DNA of 64,000 bases from Lysobacter sp. Root690 (GTDB lineage Bacteria > Pseudomonadota > Gammaproteobacteria > Xanthomonadales > Xanthomonadaceae): positions 799,116 through 863,115 of the forward strand of contig NZ_LMHM01000001.1 in the NCBI RefSeq assembly GCF_001427785.1, read 5' to 3'. This document shows positions 1-8,637 of the stretch, piece by piece. Numbering within the stretch: the stretch's first letter is position 1; every line of letters begins with the position of its first letter. The notes beneath the pieces are model-generated. The model ran no database searches and was not told the origin of the DNA. It was given only the letters and a program-made list of their open reading frames with translations. A program made the position numbers and the translations under genes.

Positions 1-106
1 AACGCCAGTGTAAAGCCTGGATCGCGCCGGCATCGGCGGCGTTCGTCCACCGAACCGGCACACCCGCCACGATCGGCGCCGAAGTGCCTGCCGCTACACT
101 CGCGCC

Positions 107-1027
107 ATGAGCTCATTCGTCGCCCGCGTGCTGTATGTCCTGGCCGGTCTGCTCGGCCGCCTGCCGTGGTCGTGGCAGCGGCGCCTGGGCGACGCGATCG
201 CGGCCTTGTGGCTGCGCCGCGACGCCCGCGAGAGCCGGGTGGTCCGGGTCAACCTGGAACTGGCCTACCCTGGCCTGCCGCCGGCCGAACGCGCGCAGTG
301 GCAGCGCGCGATCATGCGCACCACCGCGCGCCAGGCGGTCGAAACGGTGCGGTTATGGACCCGGCCGCATGCGGAAAATCTGCGCCTGTTGCGTGAGCAG
401 CACGGCACCGAACTGTTCGACGCGGCCGTGGCCTCGGGCAAGGGCCTGATCGTGGCCGCGCCGCATTACGGCAACTGGGAACTGTTGAACCAGTGGCTGG
501 CCTCGCGCACGCCGCTGGCGATTTTGTACCGGCCGCCGGAATCGGCGATAGGCGAGGCGTTCCTGAACCTGGTTCGCGCCGATACCGACGCCGAACGCGT
601 GACCCAGGTGCGCGCCGAAGGTGCCGCCGTGCGCCAGTTGTGGAAACGGCTCAACGCCGGCGGCGTGGTCGGCATCCTGCCCGACCAGCAGCCCAAGGCC
701 GGCGACGGCGAGTTCGCGCCGTTCTTCGGCGTGCCGGCGCTGACCATGACCCTGCTCGGCCGGCTGGCCGAACGCACCGGCGCGACCGTGCTGTTCGCGT
801 ATTGCGAACGCATCGGCACCGATGCCGACCCGCTCGGCTTCGCCTTGCGCATCGAGGCTGCGCCCGACGGCATCGCCGACCCTGATCCGCAACGCGCCTG
901 CGTGGCGCTCAACGCCGCGGTCGAACGCATCGCGCGGCGCGACCCGGCCCAATACCAGTGGACTTACAAGCGCTACACCCTGCGCCCGTCCGGCGACGGC
1001 AACGACAATCCGTATCGGTTGCGTTGA
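107..1027 (+). CDS. LpxL/HtrB-family lipid A acyltransferase
   Basis: This 306-residue protein belongs to the lysophospholipid/lipid A acyltransferase family, which moves an acyl chain from acyl-ACP to a Kdo-lipid A precursor at the inner membrane. An N-terminal hydrophobic stretch (about residues 5-20) is followed by the H-x4-D/E motif APHYGNWE (His120, Glu125). A second conserved block, VGILPDQQPKAGDGEF, follows, with an FFGVPA segment after it. The length is normal for the family. The start is the first ATG after a short non-coding leader. It stands alone, 177 bases before the PH-domain pair. Which lipid A position is acylated cannot be told from the sequence. Confidence 0.9.
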   Translation: MSSFVARVLYVLAGLLGRLPWSWQRRLGDAIAALWLRRDARESRVVRVNLELAYPGLPPAERAQWQRAIMRTTARQAVETVRLWTRPHAENLRLLREQHGTELFDAAVASGKGLIVAAPHYGNWELLNQWLASRTPLAILYRPPESAIGEAFLNLVRADTDAERVTQVRAEGAAVRQLWKRLNAGGVVGILPDQQPKAGDGEFAPFFGVPALTMTLLGRLAERTGATVLFAYCERIGTDADPLGFALRIEAAPDGIADPDPQRACVALNAAVERIARRDPAQYQWTYKRYTLRPSGDGNDNPYRLR

Positions 1028-1204
1028 ATTCCGGTCGCATTGAACCCTGGGCTTCGTTGAAGCCTCGCCCGTGTCGGCCCCCTCGACGGCGATCCGCGCC
1101 TTTTGCACGCACGATCAAACATCGCCGCACGCGCGCGTGTCGATGCCGTTCCACGCCCCGCGCCGACGACTACACTGCAAGCTGACTCGCCCGATGGCCG
1201 CAGG

Positions 1205-1774
1205 ATGACGCAGACCGATCACGACGACGCAGCGCCCGCCTCCGCATCGGCCGCCCAGACCGAGCCCGCGTCGGCTCCGCCCGCGCCGCCGGTCGCCGCC
1301 GACGGCGAATGGCAGCGGCTGCCGGCGCGCGCGATCCCGCTGTGCACGATCGACATCAGCCTGTCGCTGGCATTCGTGTTCGGCATCGCCGGCACCATCG
1401 TCGGCGTGCTCACCCTGGGCCGCTATGCCGGCCTCGCCAGCGGCCTGGCCGGCGCGCTGTTCGGCGCCGGCATCGGCATGTGGATCGGCTTCCGCCGTTA
1501 TCGCAACACCCTGTGGCGATTGGACGACTACGGCTTCGCGGTGCGCCGCGGCGTGGCCTGGCAACGCGAAACGCTGGTACCGCTGACCCGGGTGCAGCAT
1601 CTCGACCTCAAGCACGGCCCACTGCAACGCATGCGCCGGCTGTCGACCCTGGTCGTGCACACCGCCGGCACCCGCCACAGCGCGGTCTCGATCGACCATC
1701 TCGATGCCGACGACGCCCAACGCCTGCGCGAGCGCCTGGGCCGCCAGCTCGATCACGAAGACGACGACGCCTGA
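1205..1774 (+). CDS. PH domain-containing membrane protein, YdbS-like
   Basis: A 189-residue protein with a proline/alanine-rich N-terminus, two adjacent hydrophobic segments (about residues 45-90) and a bacterial PH domain (bPH_2, formerly DUF304) at the C-terminus. The domain contains the typical RRGVAWQRETLVPLTRVQH stretch. I chose the ATG at 1205 because the residues encoded upstream in the same frame are unlike the family. Its stop overlaps the start of the next gene by one base, giving the common YdbS-YdbT pairing of bPH_2 proteins. In Bacillus the pair is linked to resistance to antimicrobial products; the role in proteobacteria is not established. Confidence 0.85.
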   Translation: MTQTDHDDAAPASASAAQTEPASAPPAPPVAADGEWQRLPARAIPLCTIDISLSLAFVFGIAGTIVGVLTLGRYAGLASGLAGALFGAGIGMWIGFRRYRNTLWRLDDYGFAVRRGVAWQRETLVPLTRVQHLDLKHGPLQRMRRLSTLVVHTAGTRHSAVSIDHLDADDAQRLRERLGRQLDHEDDDA

Positions 1775-3330
1775 TGAGCGCGTCCGAGATCGAGCCTGCC
1801 GCGCCGGCCGGATCCGCCGCGCCCGCAAGCGTCAACGCAACGAACGCCAATCCGGCCGCGGCGGTCGACGCCGACCGCCGCCTGCATCCGATGTCGTGGC
1901 TGTTCGTGCTGATCCAGCAACTGCGCCAGTTCATCGTGCCGCTGCTGGCGCTGCTGTTCTTCGGCCGCGGCGATCGCAACGAGCTGTGGTCGCTGATCGG
2001 CGTCGGCGTGCTGGTACTGGTGTCGCTGTGGCGCTATTTCACTTATCGCTACGGCATCGGCGGCGACAGCGTGGTGGTGCGCAGCGGCCTGTTGAACCGC
2101 AGCCTGCGGGTGATCCCGTTCGTGCGCATCCAGAACGTGGCGCTGCATCAGAACGTCCTGCATCGTTTGTTCGGCGTGGCCGAAGTGCGGCTGGAATCGG
2201 CCGGCAGTAAAGAGGCCGAAGCGCATATGCGCGTGCTCAAGCTCGACGATGCGCTGGCGCTGGAGTCGCTGGTGCGCCGGCGCGGCGTGAGCGCGGCCGA
2301 AGCGGTCGAGGAGCGCGCCGACGTCCTGTTGCGGCTCAGCACGGCCGACGTGCTGCGGCTCGGGCTGGTCTCCAACGGCGGCCTGGTGCTGGTCGGCGCG
2401 GGCTTGGCCGCGCTGTCGCAGATGGTGCCCGACGTCAACGGCCGCATCCCCGAACGCATGCTGCGTCAGGGCCTGCGCTGGGTCTCGGGCCATGTCGACG
2501 TGCACCACTTCGACACGGCCGGTTATGCGTTGCTGGCGATCGGCGTGATCGGTGCGACCGCGGTCGCACTGAAGACCTTGTCGATCGCGTTGGCGCTGCT
2601 GCGTTACCACGGTTTCGAACTGAGCGAACAAGGCCGCCGGCTGACCGCCGAACGCGGCCTGCTCGGGCGTTGGCGCACCACCGTGCCGCGTCGGCGGATC
2701 CAGGCGTGGACCTTGGAAGAAGGCCTGATGCATCGTCTGCTCGGCCGTCGCCGGCTGGCGGTGGACACGGTCGGCGCGGACGAGGGCGACGAGGGCCGCG
2801 CGCTCAAGGACCTGGCGCCGATCGCGACGCCGGCGGCCTGCGATGCGCTGGTCGAACATCTGCTGCCGCGCGCGCACTGGGATCGGCTGCAATGGCAGGC
2901 GCTGCCCGGCGCGACCTGGTGGCGGCTGTTCCTGCCGGACGTGCCGTGGACCGTGCTGGCGACGGTCGCGTTGTATTGGCACCTGGGCGCGTGGGGCCTG
3001 CTCGCCCTGCTGTGGCTGCCGTGGACCGCGTTCAAGGCGCGCCGGCGCGCGCAGCGGATCGGTTATGCCTACAGCGAAGATCTGATCGCGGTGCGCGAGG
3101 GCTGGTGGCATCGCTATTGGCGTTTCGCCGAACTCGACAAACTGCAGGCGCTGCAGATCAAGCGTTCGCCGATCGACCGGCGCTGTGGCACCGCGACCTT
3201 GTGGCTGGACACCGCCGGCGCCGGCACCCTGGCGCCGCCGCTGCGGATCCGTTTTCTGCCGGAAGCCGACGCCCGGCGCATCTACGAGACGCTGGCCGCG
3301 ACGCTGTCGAAACGGCCGTTGCGCTGGTAA
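1774..3330 (+). CDS. PH domain-containing membrane protein, YdbT-like
   Basis: A 518-residue membrane protein with repeated bPH_2 modules, each recognisable by a conserved arginine/valine-rich strand: VVRSGLLNRSLRVIPFVR near residue 105, GLLGRWRTTVPRRRIQAW near residue 300 and a third near residue 430. Hydrophobic pairs lie before each module. It starts at an ATG that shares its A with the TGA stop of the YdbS-like gene, so translational coupling is likely. The architecture, a small single-PH protein followed by a large multi-PH partner, is that of the YdbS/YdbT pair. No enzymatic motif is visible; a structural or membrane-stress role is inferred only from the family. Confidence 0.85.
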   Translation: MSASEIEPAAPAGSAAPASVNATNANPAAAVDADRRLHPMSWLFVLIQQLRQFIVPLLALLFFGRGDRNELWSLIGVGVLVLVSLWRYFTYRYGIGGDSVVVRSGLLNRSLRVIPFVRIQNVALHQNVLHRLFGVAEVRLESAGSKEAEAHMRVLKLDDALALESLVRRRGVSAAEAVEERADVLLRLSTADVLRLGLVSNGGLVLVGAGLAALSQMVPDVNGRIPERMLRQGLRWVSGHVDVHHFDTAGYALLAIGVIGATAVALKTLSIALALLRYHGFELSEQGRRLTAERGLLGRWRTTVPRRRIQAWTLEEGLMHRLLGRRRLAVDTVGADEGDEGRALKDLAPIATPAACDALVEHLLPRAHWDRLQWQALPGATWWRLFLPDVPWTVLATVALYWHLGAWGLLALLWLPWTAFKARRRAQRIGYAYSEDLIAVREGWWHRYWRFAELDKLQALQIKRSPIDRRCGTATLWLDTAGAGTLAPPLRIRFLPEADARRIYETLAATLSKRPLRW

Positions 3331-3390
3331 CGCGCGACCGGCGCCAGTCCACGATGCCGCCCATCGCGGCGAGCGTGGATGCAGCAACCA

Positions 3391-3409
3391 CCCGCGCGGA
3401 TCGCGCGGG
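3391..3409. terminator. Hairpin between convergent genes
   Basis: A perfect 8-bp inverted repeat (CCCGCGCG / CGCGCGGG, loop GAT) sits in the 91-base gap between the convergent ends of the YdbT-like gene and the glycerophosphotransferase-like gene. It has no U tract on either side, so its role as a bidirectional terminator is uncertain. Confidence 0.45.
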
Positions 3410-3421
3410 CCGCCTAGGCGA

Positions 3422-4450
3422 TCAGCGCGCCGATCCCCAGTAGCCGATGCGGCGGCGAAGCTTCAGCTTGCGCCACCAGTTGAGGGGCTTGCGCTTGCGG
3501 TTGACGCCGCCGCGGGCGATGAACTCGTCGATCGCTTCGAGCACGCGTTCGCTGGAACGTCCGTCGTGATACGGATGAATCGCCTGACCATATTCGCGGA
3601 TCGCCTGCATCAACTCCGCGGGCCGCGCCAAGGCGCGCTCGATCGCCGGCTCGAACTGGTCAACTTCCTGGATGTCGATCAGCTGCGGGCCGGGACGGCG
3701 GTTGCGGAAGGTCACCACCGGCTTGCCGGTGAGCAGGAATTCGTTGAGCGCCGAGGAGGTGTCCGAACACATCATGTCGACCTGGGCGAACAGTTCGAAG
3801 ATGTTGTCGTTCTCGGCGAAGGTCAGGTGTTCGTTCTGCAGCGCCTTGTAGCGCGCGACGGTGTCGGGATTCATTTTCGGATGGAAGGTCACGATCCAGC
3901 GCTTGCTGCCGTCGCGCGACATCCGCTTGACCTCTTCGTACAGCGTCTCGGCGGCGCTCCACGACGGCGAGAAGGTCGAGTGGTACAGGATCGTCGGCGG
4001 CTGGCGCAGCGGTTCGGGCTGGCCGGACAACTGATCGGCGAACGGGTCGAGCTTGGGCCAGCCGGTTTCGACCACGCTGAAGTGGCCGACGCGGTCGGCG
4101 ATCTCGCCGAACTTGGCGGTGTCGCGCGGCCCGGTGGTGCAGTACAGGTCGAAGAAGCCGCGGATATAGATATGCCGGGGCTTGCCGGCATCGAAGCCGT
4201 GGAAGGTTTCGACCTTCACGCCGGGAAAGAAATGCGGCACGGCATTGCTGGAGGTGATGACCGCTTCGGGCCGCCAGCGCCGCACTTCGGCCACGCTCAG
4301 CAGACGCTCGCCTTCGACCAGATCTTCCGCGCCGGGGCCGTCGAAGAACCACGCGGCTTCGTCGCCGCGCGCGCGGATCGCGCGCTGCAGCGGCCGCAGG
4401 ATCGCCAGCGCGTAACGCTCGGAACCGTAGAGAAGATAGTGTTTTGGCAT
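3422..4450 (-). CDS. CDP-glycerol glycerophosphotransferase family protein
   Basis: A 342-residue soluble or peripheral enzyme of the TagB/TagF superfamily (GT-B fold), which transfers glycerol phosphate or a related polyol phosphate onto a surface glycan or lipid. Family landmarks include HGFDAGK (about residue 88), TFHPKMNP near residue 190, and the nucleotide-binding loop CSDTSSALNEFLLTGKP near residue 230. It is the last gene of a minus-strand surface-polysaccharide operon and lies 2 bases after the WaaE-like gene. In a Gram-negative setting it more probably decorates lipopolysaccharide than builds teichoic acid; the acceptor is unknown. Confidence 0.8.
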   Translation of the reverse strand: MPKHYLLYGSERYALAILRPLQRAIRARGDEAAWFFDGPGAEDLVEGERLLSVAEVRRWRPEAVITSSNAVPHFFPGVKVETFHGFDAGKPRHIYIRGFFDLYCTTGPRDTAKFGEIADRVGHFSVVETGWPKLDPFADQLSGQPEPLRQPPTILYHSTFSPSWSAAETLYEEVKRMSRDGSKRWIVTFHPKMNPDTVARYKALQNEHLTFAENDNIFELFAQVDMMCSDTSSALNEFLLTGKPVVTFRNRRPGPQLIDIQEVDQFEPAIERALARPAELMQAIREYGQAIHPYHDGRSSERVLEAIDEFIARGGVNRKRKPLNWWRKLKLRRRIGYWGSAR

Positions 4451-4452
4451 GG

Positions 4453-5268
4453 TCAGCGATCAAGTCCGTGGCGCCGCAACACCGTGCGCGCCTGTTCGAT
4501 CGACGCGGGATTGCGCCGCATTTCGTAATAGCGGATGCGTTTGTACACCGCGTAGGCGGCGGCGACATGCGACACGATCAGGCCGCGCCATCCGTCGAGG
4601 ATCGCCAGCCGCATCACGTAGTCGCGCAGGAACGCCGACAGGTACACGAGCGGCGTCTGCCACATCCGCACCGGGCGGTTCTTGTCGTTCCAGTCCAGGC
4701 ATTTGAGTTCGGCGTAACGGAGCACCTTGAGGTGCTTGTGCGCCAGGGTCGGGTTGTGCGCGTGATCGAACGGCGCCTTGAAATCGACCGATTCGCCGTC
4801 CCAGCGCAGCGACTCGTGCACGCGCGCGTCGGTCCAGCGCGCGCGGCCGCGGTGATACAGCCGCGCCAGGCGCTCGCCGCGCATCGGCCGGTACCAGCGC
4901 ATCGGCGCGCCCATGTAGGAGGTGCGCCGGCGCAGGATCGCGACCGCGGCCTGAGAGCTCAGCAACTCGGGCAGGCGCTCGCGCAGTTCGGCGCTCAACT
5001 GCGGCGTCAACGATTCGTCGGCGTCGAGAAACAGGATCCAGTCGTGCCGCGAATGCGCGGCGGCGGCGTTGCGTTGCGGGCCGAAGCCCAGCCAGTCCTG
5101 ATGCACCACCCGCGCGCCGTGCGCCTGGGCGATGGCGACGGTGTCGTCGTCGCTGCCGCTGTCGACCACCAGCTTCTCGGCCGCGAACGGAACACTGTCG
5201 AGACAGGCCGCGATATTGGCCGCCTCGTTGTGAGTGATGACGATCAGGGAAAACGGCAGTTCGACCAT
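4453..5268 (-). CDS. WaaE/KdtX-like family 2 glycosyltransferase
   Basis: A 271-residue GT2 enzyme with a GT-A fold. The N-terminal SLIVITHNEAANIAACL, the VDSGSDDDT nucleotide-binding segment and the metal-binding LFLDADE motif (about residue 82) are all present. The C-terminal half (RLYHRGRARWTDARVHE) resembles WaaE/KdtX transferases, which add glucose to the inner lipopolysaccharide core. It is separated from the downstream glycerophosphotransferase-like gene by only 2 bases and lies 202 bases after the O-antigen ligase gene, consistent with one operon for core assembly. Sugar specificity cannot be assigned. Confidence 0.85.
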   Translation of the reverse strand: MVELPFSLIVITHNEAANIAACLDSVPFAAEKLVVDSGSDDDTVAIAQAHGARVVHQDWLGFGPQRNAAAAHSRHDWILFLDADESLTPQLSAELRERLPELLSSQAAVAILRRRTSYMGAPMRWYRPMRGERLARLYHRGRARWTDARVHESLRWDGESVDFKAPFDHAHNPTLAHKHLKVLRYAELKCLDWNDKNRPVRMWQTPLVYLSAFLRDYVMRLAILDGWRGLIVSHVAAAYAVYKRIRYYEMRRNPASIEQARTVLRRHGLDR

Positions 5269-5470
5269 GCCCGAATCATACCCGATGGGCCGAGGCCGCC
5301 AATCTCGACCCGGCCTCGTTACCGCGCCGGAATGCGCGGCGATTCAGGCCTGTGGCCGCTTTTTGCAGCGGCCGATGCAGAACCGGGGCGCGGCGTTCAA
5401 TGCAGCGCCAATGGCATGGCAGCGGCGGACTCACTCTCGATCGACACCGGCGAGGCAGACCGGTAAGGCG

Positions 5471-6790
5471 TCACGCAAGCGCGGGCTTGAGTCCCATCGC
5501 GACCTTGGCATCACGGGCTTCGCGCAAGGCGAAGCCGTACAGCGTGCCGATCGCCACCGCGTAGAACGACGCGATCAGTTGGTGCGCGAACATCGATTGA
5601 GTCAGGCCGCAGGCGAGATAGACCAGCACCAGCACCAGGCCGGCCAGCGCCGCGCTGCGCGCGCGTCCTGTCGGCAGCTCGCGCAGGCGTCGCGCGAACA
5701 AGAACAACGGCAGCAGATAAACGCCGAGGATCGCCAGCAGCCCCGGCACGCCCATGGTCGCCGCCCATTCGGGCACATCGCTGTGGGCATGACCGAGCCT
5801 GCACAATCCGGGACGCGGCGCCGGCGGCTGGCATTGCGGCAGATCGCGCACCGCGCGACCGAAACTGCCCACGCCGATGCCGGTGACCGGGTGCTCGGCG
5901 AAGGTTTCGCCGGCCAGCGACAGCAGCACCAGGCGCTCACCCAGCGAGGATGCGGCGTCGCCTTCCATGTAGCGGTCGACGTCCGAGCGCAATTCCTCGA
6001 TCCGGGTCTGCTCGGCCAGCGGCGGAATCCACCACGACGCGATCACCGCCAGCGCCAGCACCGCCAGCAAGCTCAGCAACAACTTGCGGGCGCGGCCGGC
6101 GCTGACCAGCAGGCCGATCACCAGCACCAGCCCCAGCCCCGGCCAGATACCGCGGCTGCCGCTCAGGGCCACCGCGCCGATGCCGATCGCGCAGGCCACG
6201 GTCGTCCACAGCAACTCGCCGGGCGGACGGCAGAACACCGCCAGCACGATCAATGCGATCAAGGCGTCGGCGAACATGATCGCGTTGTCGGTCCAGCCCA
6301 GCGCGCGATCCACGCCGTTGCCCACCTGCCAGGCCGCGACCGCGAACGCGCCGACCAGCCCGGCCAGCGCCCCGGCCCACAGCCAGCGCCGCGAAGGCCG
6401 GTAGGCATAGACCATCAACGCGAAGAACGGCAGGGTCAGCAAGCGCAGCCGGTTGTCGACCTCGCGCCAGCGCACGTCGAAGACGAACTTCGAGATCACC
6501 ACCACCGCCGTCACCGCCAGCACCAGCGCCAGCAACAGCCGCAGCGAACGGCCGATCTCGCGCTTGCCGCGCGCCAGCTGATCGGGCGCCATCAGCAGCG
6601 CGGCCAGGGCGAACGCGGTGAACGGGGTCAGCCCCCAGGGCGTGGAGATCAGCAGCGCCGGCAGGCAGAACAAGCCGATCTCGAGCACCCGCCGCGCCCT
6701 GCGCACGCGCGGCGATTGTGCGCTCGCGATGGCGGCGTCGGCGGTCGGGTGGGCGCGCGATTCGGGCAAGGGCATTGGCGATGCGGGCAC
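5471..6790 (-). CDS. O-antigen ligase family protein (Wzy_C/WaaL)
   Basis: A 439-residue polytopic membrane protein with around a dozen hydrophobic segments and a large periplasmic loop containing the Wzy_C signatures SGSRGIWPG (about residue 210) and GHAHSDVPEWAATMGVPG (about residue 330). These are the conserved Arg and His regions of O-antigen ligases, which join undecaprenyl-linked glycan to lipid A-core. It starts 4 bases after the ArnT-like gene. Wzy polymerases share the fold, so a polymerase role is not fully excluded. The neighbouring core transferases favour a ligase. Confidence 0.85.
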   Translation of the reverse strand: MPASPMPLPESRAHPTADAAIASAQSPRVRRARRVLEIGLFCLPALLISTPWGLTPFTAFALAALLMAPDQLARGKREIGRSLRLLLALVLAVTAVVVISKFVFDVRWREVDNRLRLLTLPFFALMVYAYRPSRRWLWAGALAGLVGAFAVAAWQVGNGVDRALGWTDNAIMFADALIALIVLAVFCRPPGELLWTTVACAIGIGAVALSGSRGIWPGLGLVLVIGLLVSAGRARKLLLSLLAVLALAVIASWWIPPLAEQTRIEELRSDVDRYMEGDAASSLGERLVLLSLAGETFAEHPVTGIGVGSFGRAVRDLPQCQPPAPRPGLCRLGHAHSDVPEWAATMGVPGLLAILGVYLLPLFLFARRLRELPTGRARSAALAGLVLVLVYLACGLTQSMFAHQLIASFYAVAIGTLYGFALREARDAKVAMGLKPALA

Positions 6791-6794
6791 GGAC

Positions 6795-8561
6795 TCAGTC
6801 CAGGTCAGCTTTGTCTATCCCGCTGATCGCCGGCGCGGCGGAACAGGTGACCCGCGCCGAATACGGCACCAGCCACCAGTTGCGCCGATTGGAGACACCG
6901 ACCTTGGCCTGGCTGCGATCGACGCAGTCGGGCACCGCCGGCTCCTGGATCAGCAACCAGCGCCGTTGCGGCGACTGCGCCTGCCAGGCCAGACCCATCG
7001 CCAATTGCTGGTTCCACGGCACCGAGTAGCCGAAGTCCTTGGTGCCCGGCGGGCTCATCAGCATGTTCTGCACCCGCCAACCCACCAGGCCGAGTTCCGC
7101 GTCCGGCCCGATCGTGTGCGCGACCCGGGTCATCACGCCGCGGGCGGACGAGGCATCGTTGAAAATCGGCGGAATCAGCAGGCCGTACAGCACCCACAGC
7201 CCGGCCAGGGTCGCAATCAAGCCGTGGTACGGCCGCTTCCACCCCGCCCACAGCAGGGCCGCCGTGCCCCACGCGCCGATCGCCAGCACCGCGACGGTCA
7301 GCTGGTGCGCGCCGTCGGTCAACTGACGCTCGACGATGAGACGCCGCTCGAATCCCGGATCGCCGAACCACATCGCCAGACCGACGCCGAGCGCGGCCAG
7401 GGTCAACGCGGCGGCGAAGGCGATCGCGAACACGCGCAGCGCGCGCCGGCGCATCAGCCCCGGCAACAGCGGCGCCAGCGCCAGACACACCATCGGCAGC
7501 GCCGGCATGATGTAGACGTCGCGCTTGCCGGCCGGAATCGAGAAAAACACGATCACCAGCGCCCACCACACCAGCGGCAGCAGATAGCGGCCGTCGAGCC
7601 GGCGCAGGCGCCTGCGCCAGGCCGGGATCGCCCACGGCAGCGCGAACATGGTCGGCAGCCACATCGTCGCCATGACGCCGAAGTGGTACCAGACCGGCTG
7701 ATGGTGATCCCAGGAGCGCGAATAGCGCCCGGCGGTCTGCCGGAACAGGATGTCGTTGAGATAGGCCTGATGCGACGGATCACCGCTGGACAACACGCCC
7801 GCGACCATCGGCACGATCCACAGCGACACCGCGACCAGGAACGCCAGCGGCCCCAGCCAGAAGCGTGGATTGCCGATGCCGGCGCGCACCGGCAAGCGCG
7901 TCCACGCCAGCAGCCGCGCGCCGACGCCGCCCGGCGCCAGCGCGCCGTGCACCGGCCGCAGCACCGCCGCCAGCGCCACCGGCGCCAGCATCAGCAGTGC
8001 GATCACGCCGACGCCCTTGGTGATGGTGCCGATGCCGGCGGCGAACCAGCCCACGGCCCACCAGCGCCAGCTCGGGCCGGTCAGCAGATGCCGCAGCAGG
8101 CCGTAGTTGGCCAGGGTGATCCAGAACACCACCGACGGATCGATCTGCGCCTTCTTGCCCTGAAAGACGAATTGCACCGTGATCAGCAAGGCCCAGCCCG
8201 CGTACAGGCCGACCCGCGGGGTCCACAGGCGCCGGCCCAGATCGACCACGCACCACAGCGTGCCCAGCGCCGCCAGCAGCGACGGCAGCAGAAACGCGAC
8301 CCGCCAGTTGCCGGTCAACAGGTAAGAGACCGCCTGGGTCCACATGAACAACGGCGGCTTGTCCGAGTACAGCTCGATGCCGCGATGCGGGAACAGCCAC
8401 ACCCCGGTGTCGACCATCTGCTTGGCGACCAGGGCGAAGCGCGGTTCGTCGGTGGGCCACGGATCGCGCAGGCCCAGACCGGCGACGAGCACCAGCGAGG
8501 CGACGACCCAGAACAACCACAGATGTCGCTGGGTGGCTCGATTGAATGCGGTGATAGGCAT
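6795..8561 (-). CDS. ArnT-like family 39/83 glycosyltransferase
   Basis: A 588-residue integral membrane glycosyltransferase using polyprenyl-phosphate sugars on the periplasmic side. The first transmembrane segment is followed by the acidic motif PWPTDEPRFALVAKQM (about residue 35), diagnostic of ArnT/PMT relatives. A second acidic loop motif, SDKPPLFMW, follows near residue 65, then about ten transmembrane helices. I start it at the ATG immediately before the ITAFNRATQRHLW segment; in-frame sequence upstream overlaps rsmB and is a shadow. ArnT adds aminoarabinose to lipid A, but the sugar here is unknown. It heads the surface-polysaccharide operon, 76 bases after rsmB. Confidence 0.85.
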   Translation of the reverse strand: MPITAFNRATQRHLWLFWVVASLVLVAGLGLRDPWPTDEPRFALVAKQMVDTGVWLFPHRGIELYSDKPPLFMWTQAVSYLLTGNWRVAFLLPSLLAALGTLWCVVDLGRRLWTPRVGLYAGWALLITVQFVFQGKKAQIDPSVVFWITLANYGLLRHLLTGPSWRWWAVGWFAAGIGTITKGVGVIALLMLAPVALAAVLRPVHGALAPGGVGARLLAWTRLPVRAGIGNPRFWLGPLAFLVAVSLWIVPMVAGVLSSGDPSHQAYLNDILFRQTAGRYSRSWDHHQPVWYHFGVMATMWLPTMFALPWAIPAWRRRLRRLDGRYLLPLVWWALVIVFFSIPAGKRDVYIMPALPMVCLALAPLLPGLMRRRALRVFAIAFAAALTLAALGVGLAMWFGDPGFERRLIVERQLTDGAHQLTVAVLAIGAWGTAALLWAGWKRPYHGLIATLAGLWVLYGLLIPPIFNDASSARGVMTRVAHTIGPDAELGLVGWRVQNMLMSPPGTKDFGYSVPWNQQLAMGLAWQAQSPQRRWLLIQEPAVPDCVDRSQAKVGVSNRRNWWLVPYSARVTCSAAPAISGIDKADLD

Positions 8562-8602
8562 GGCGCGGATGATACCCAACGAACTCGAAACCAGTGCGGG
8601 GC

Positions 8603-8620
8603 GGCGCCGTCGACGGCGCC
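8603..8620. terminator. 18-bp perfect palindrome after rsmB
   Basis: GGCGCCGTCGACGGCGCC is a perfect palindrome in the 76-base gap between the rsmB stop and the ArnT-like start. It could fold as a hairpin, but it lacks a loop and a U tract, so termination is uncertain. Confidence 0.35.
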
Positions 8621-8637
8621 GGCTGCTTACGGTGCAC

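Noticed and set aside
5234-6826. Long plus-strand frame over the O-antigen ligase gene
   Set aside because: Its product is Gln/Arg/His-rich, a shadow of the real gene on the opposite strand.
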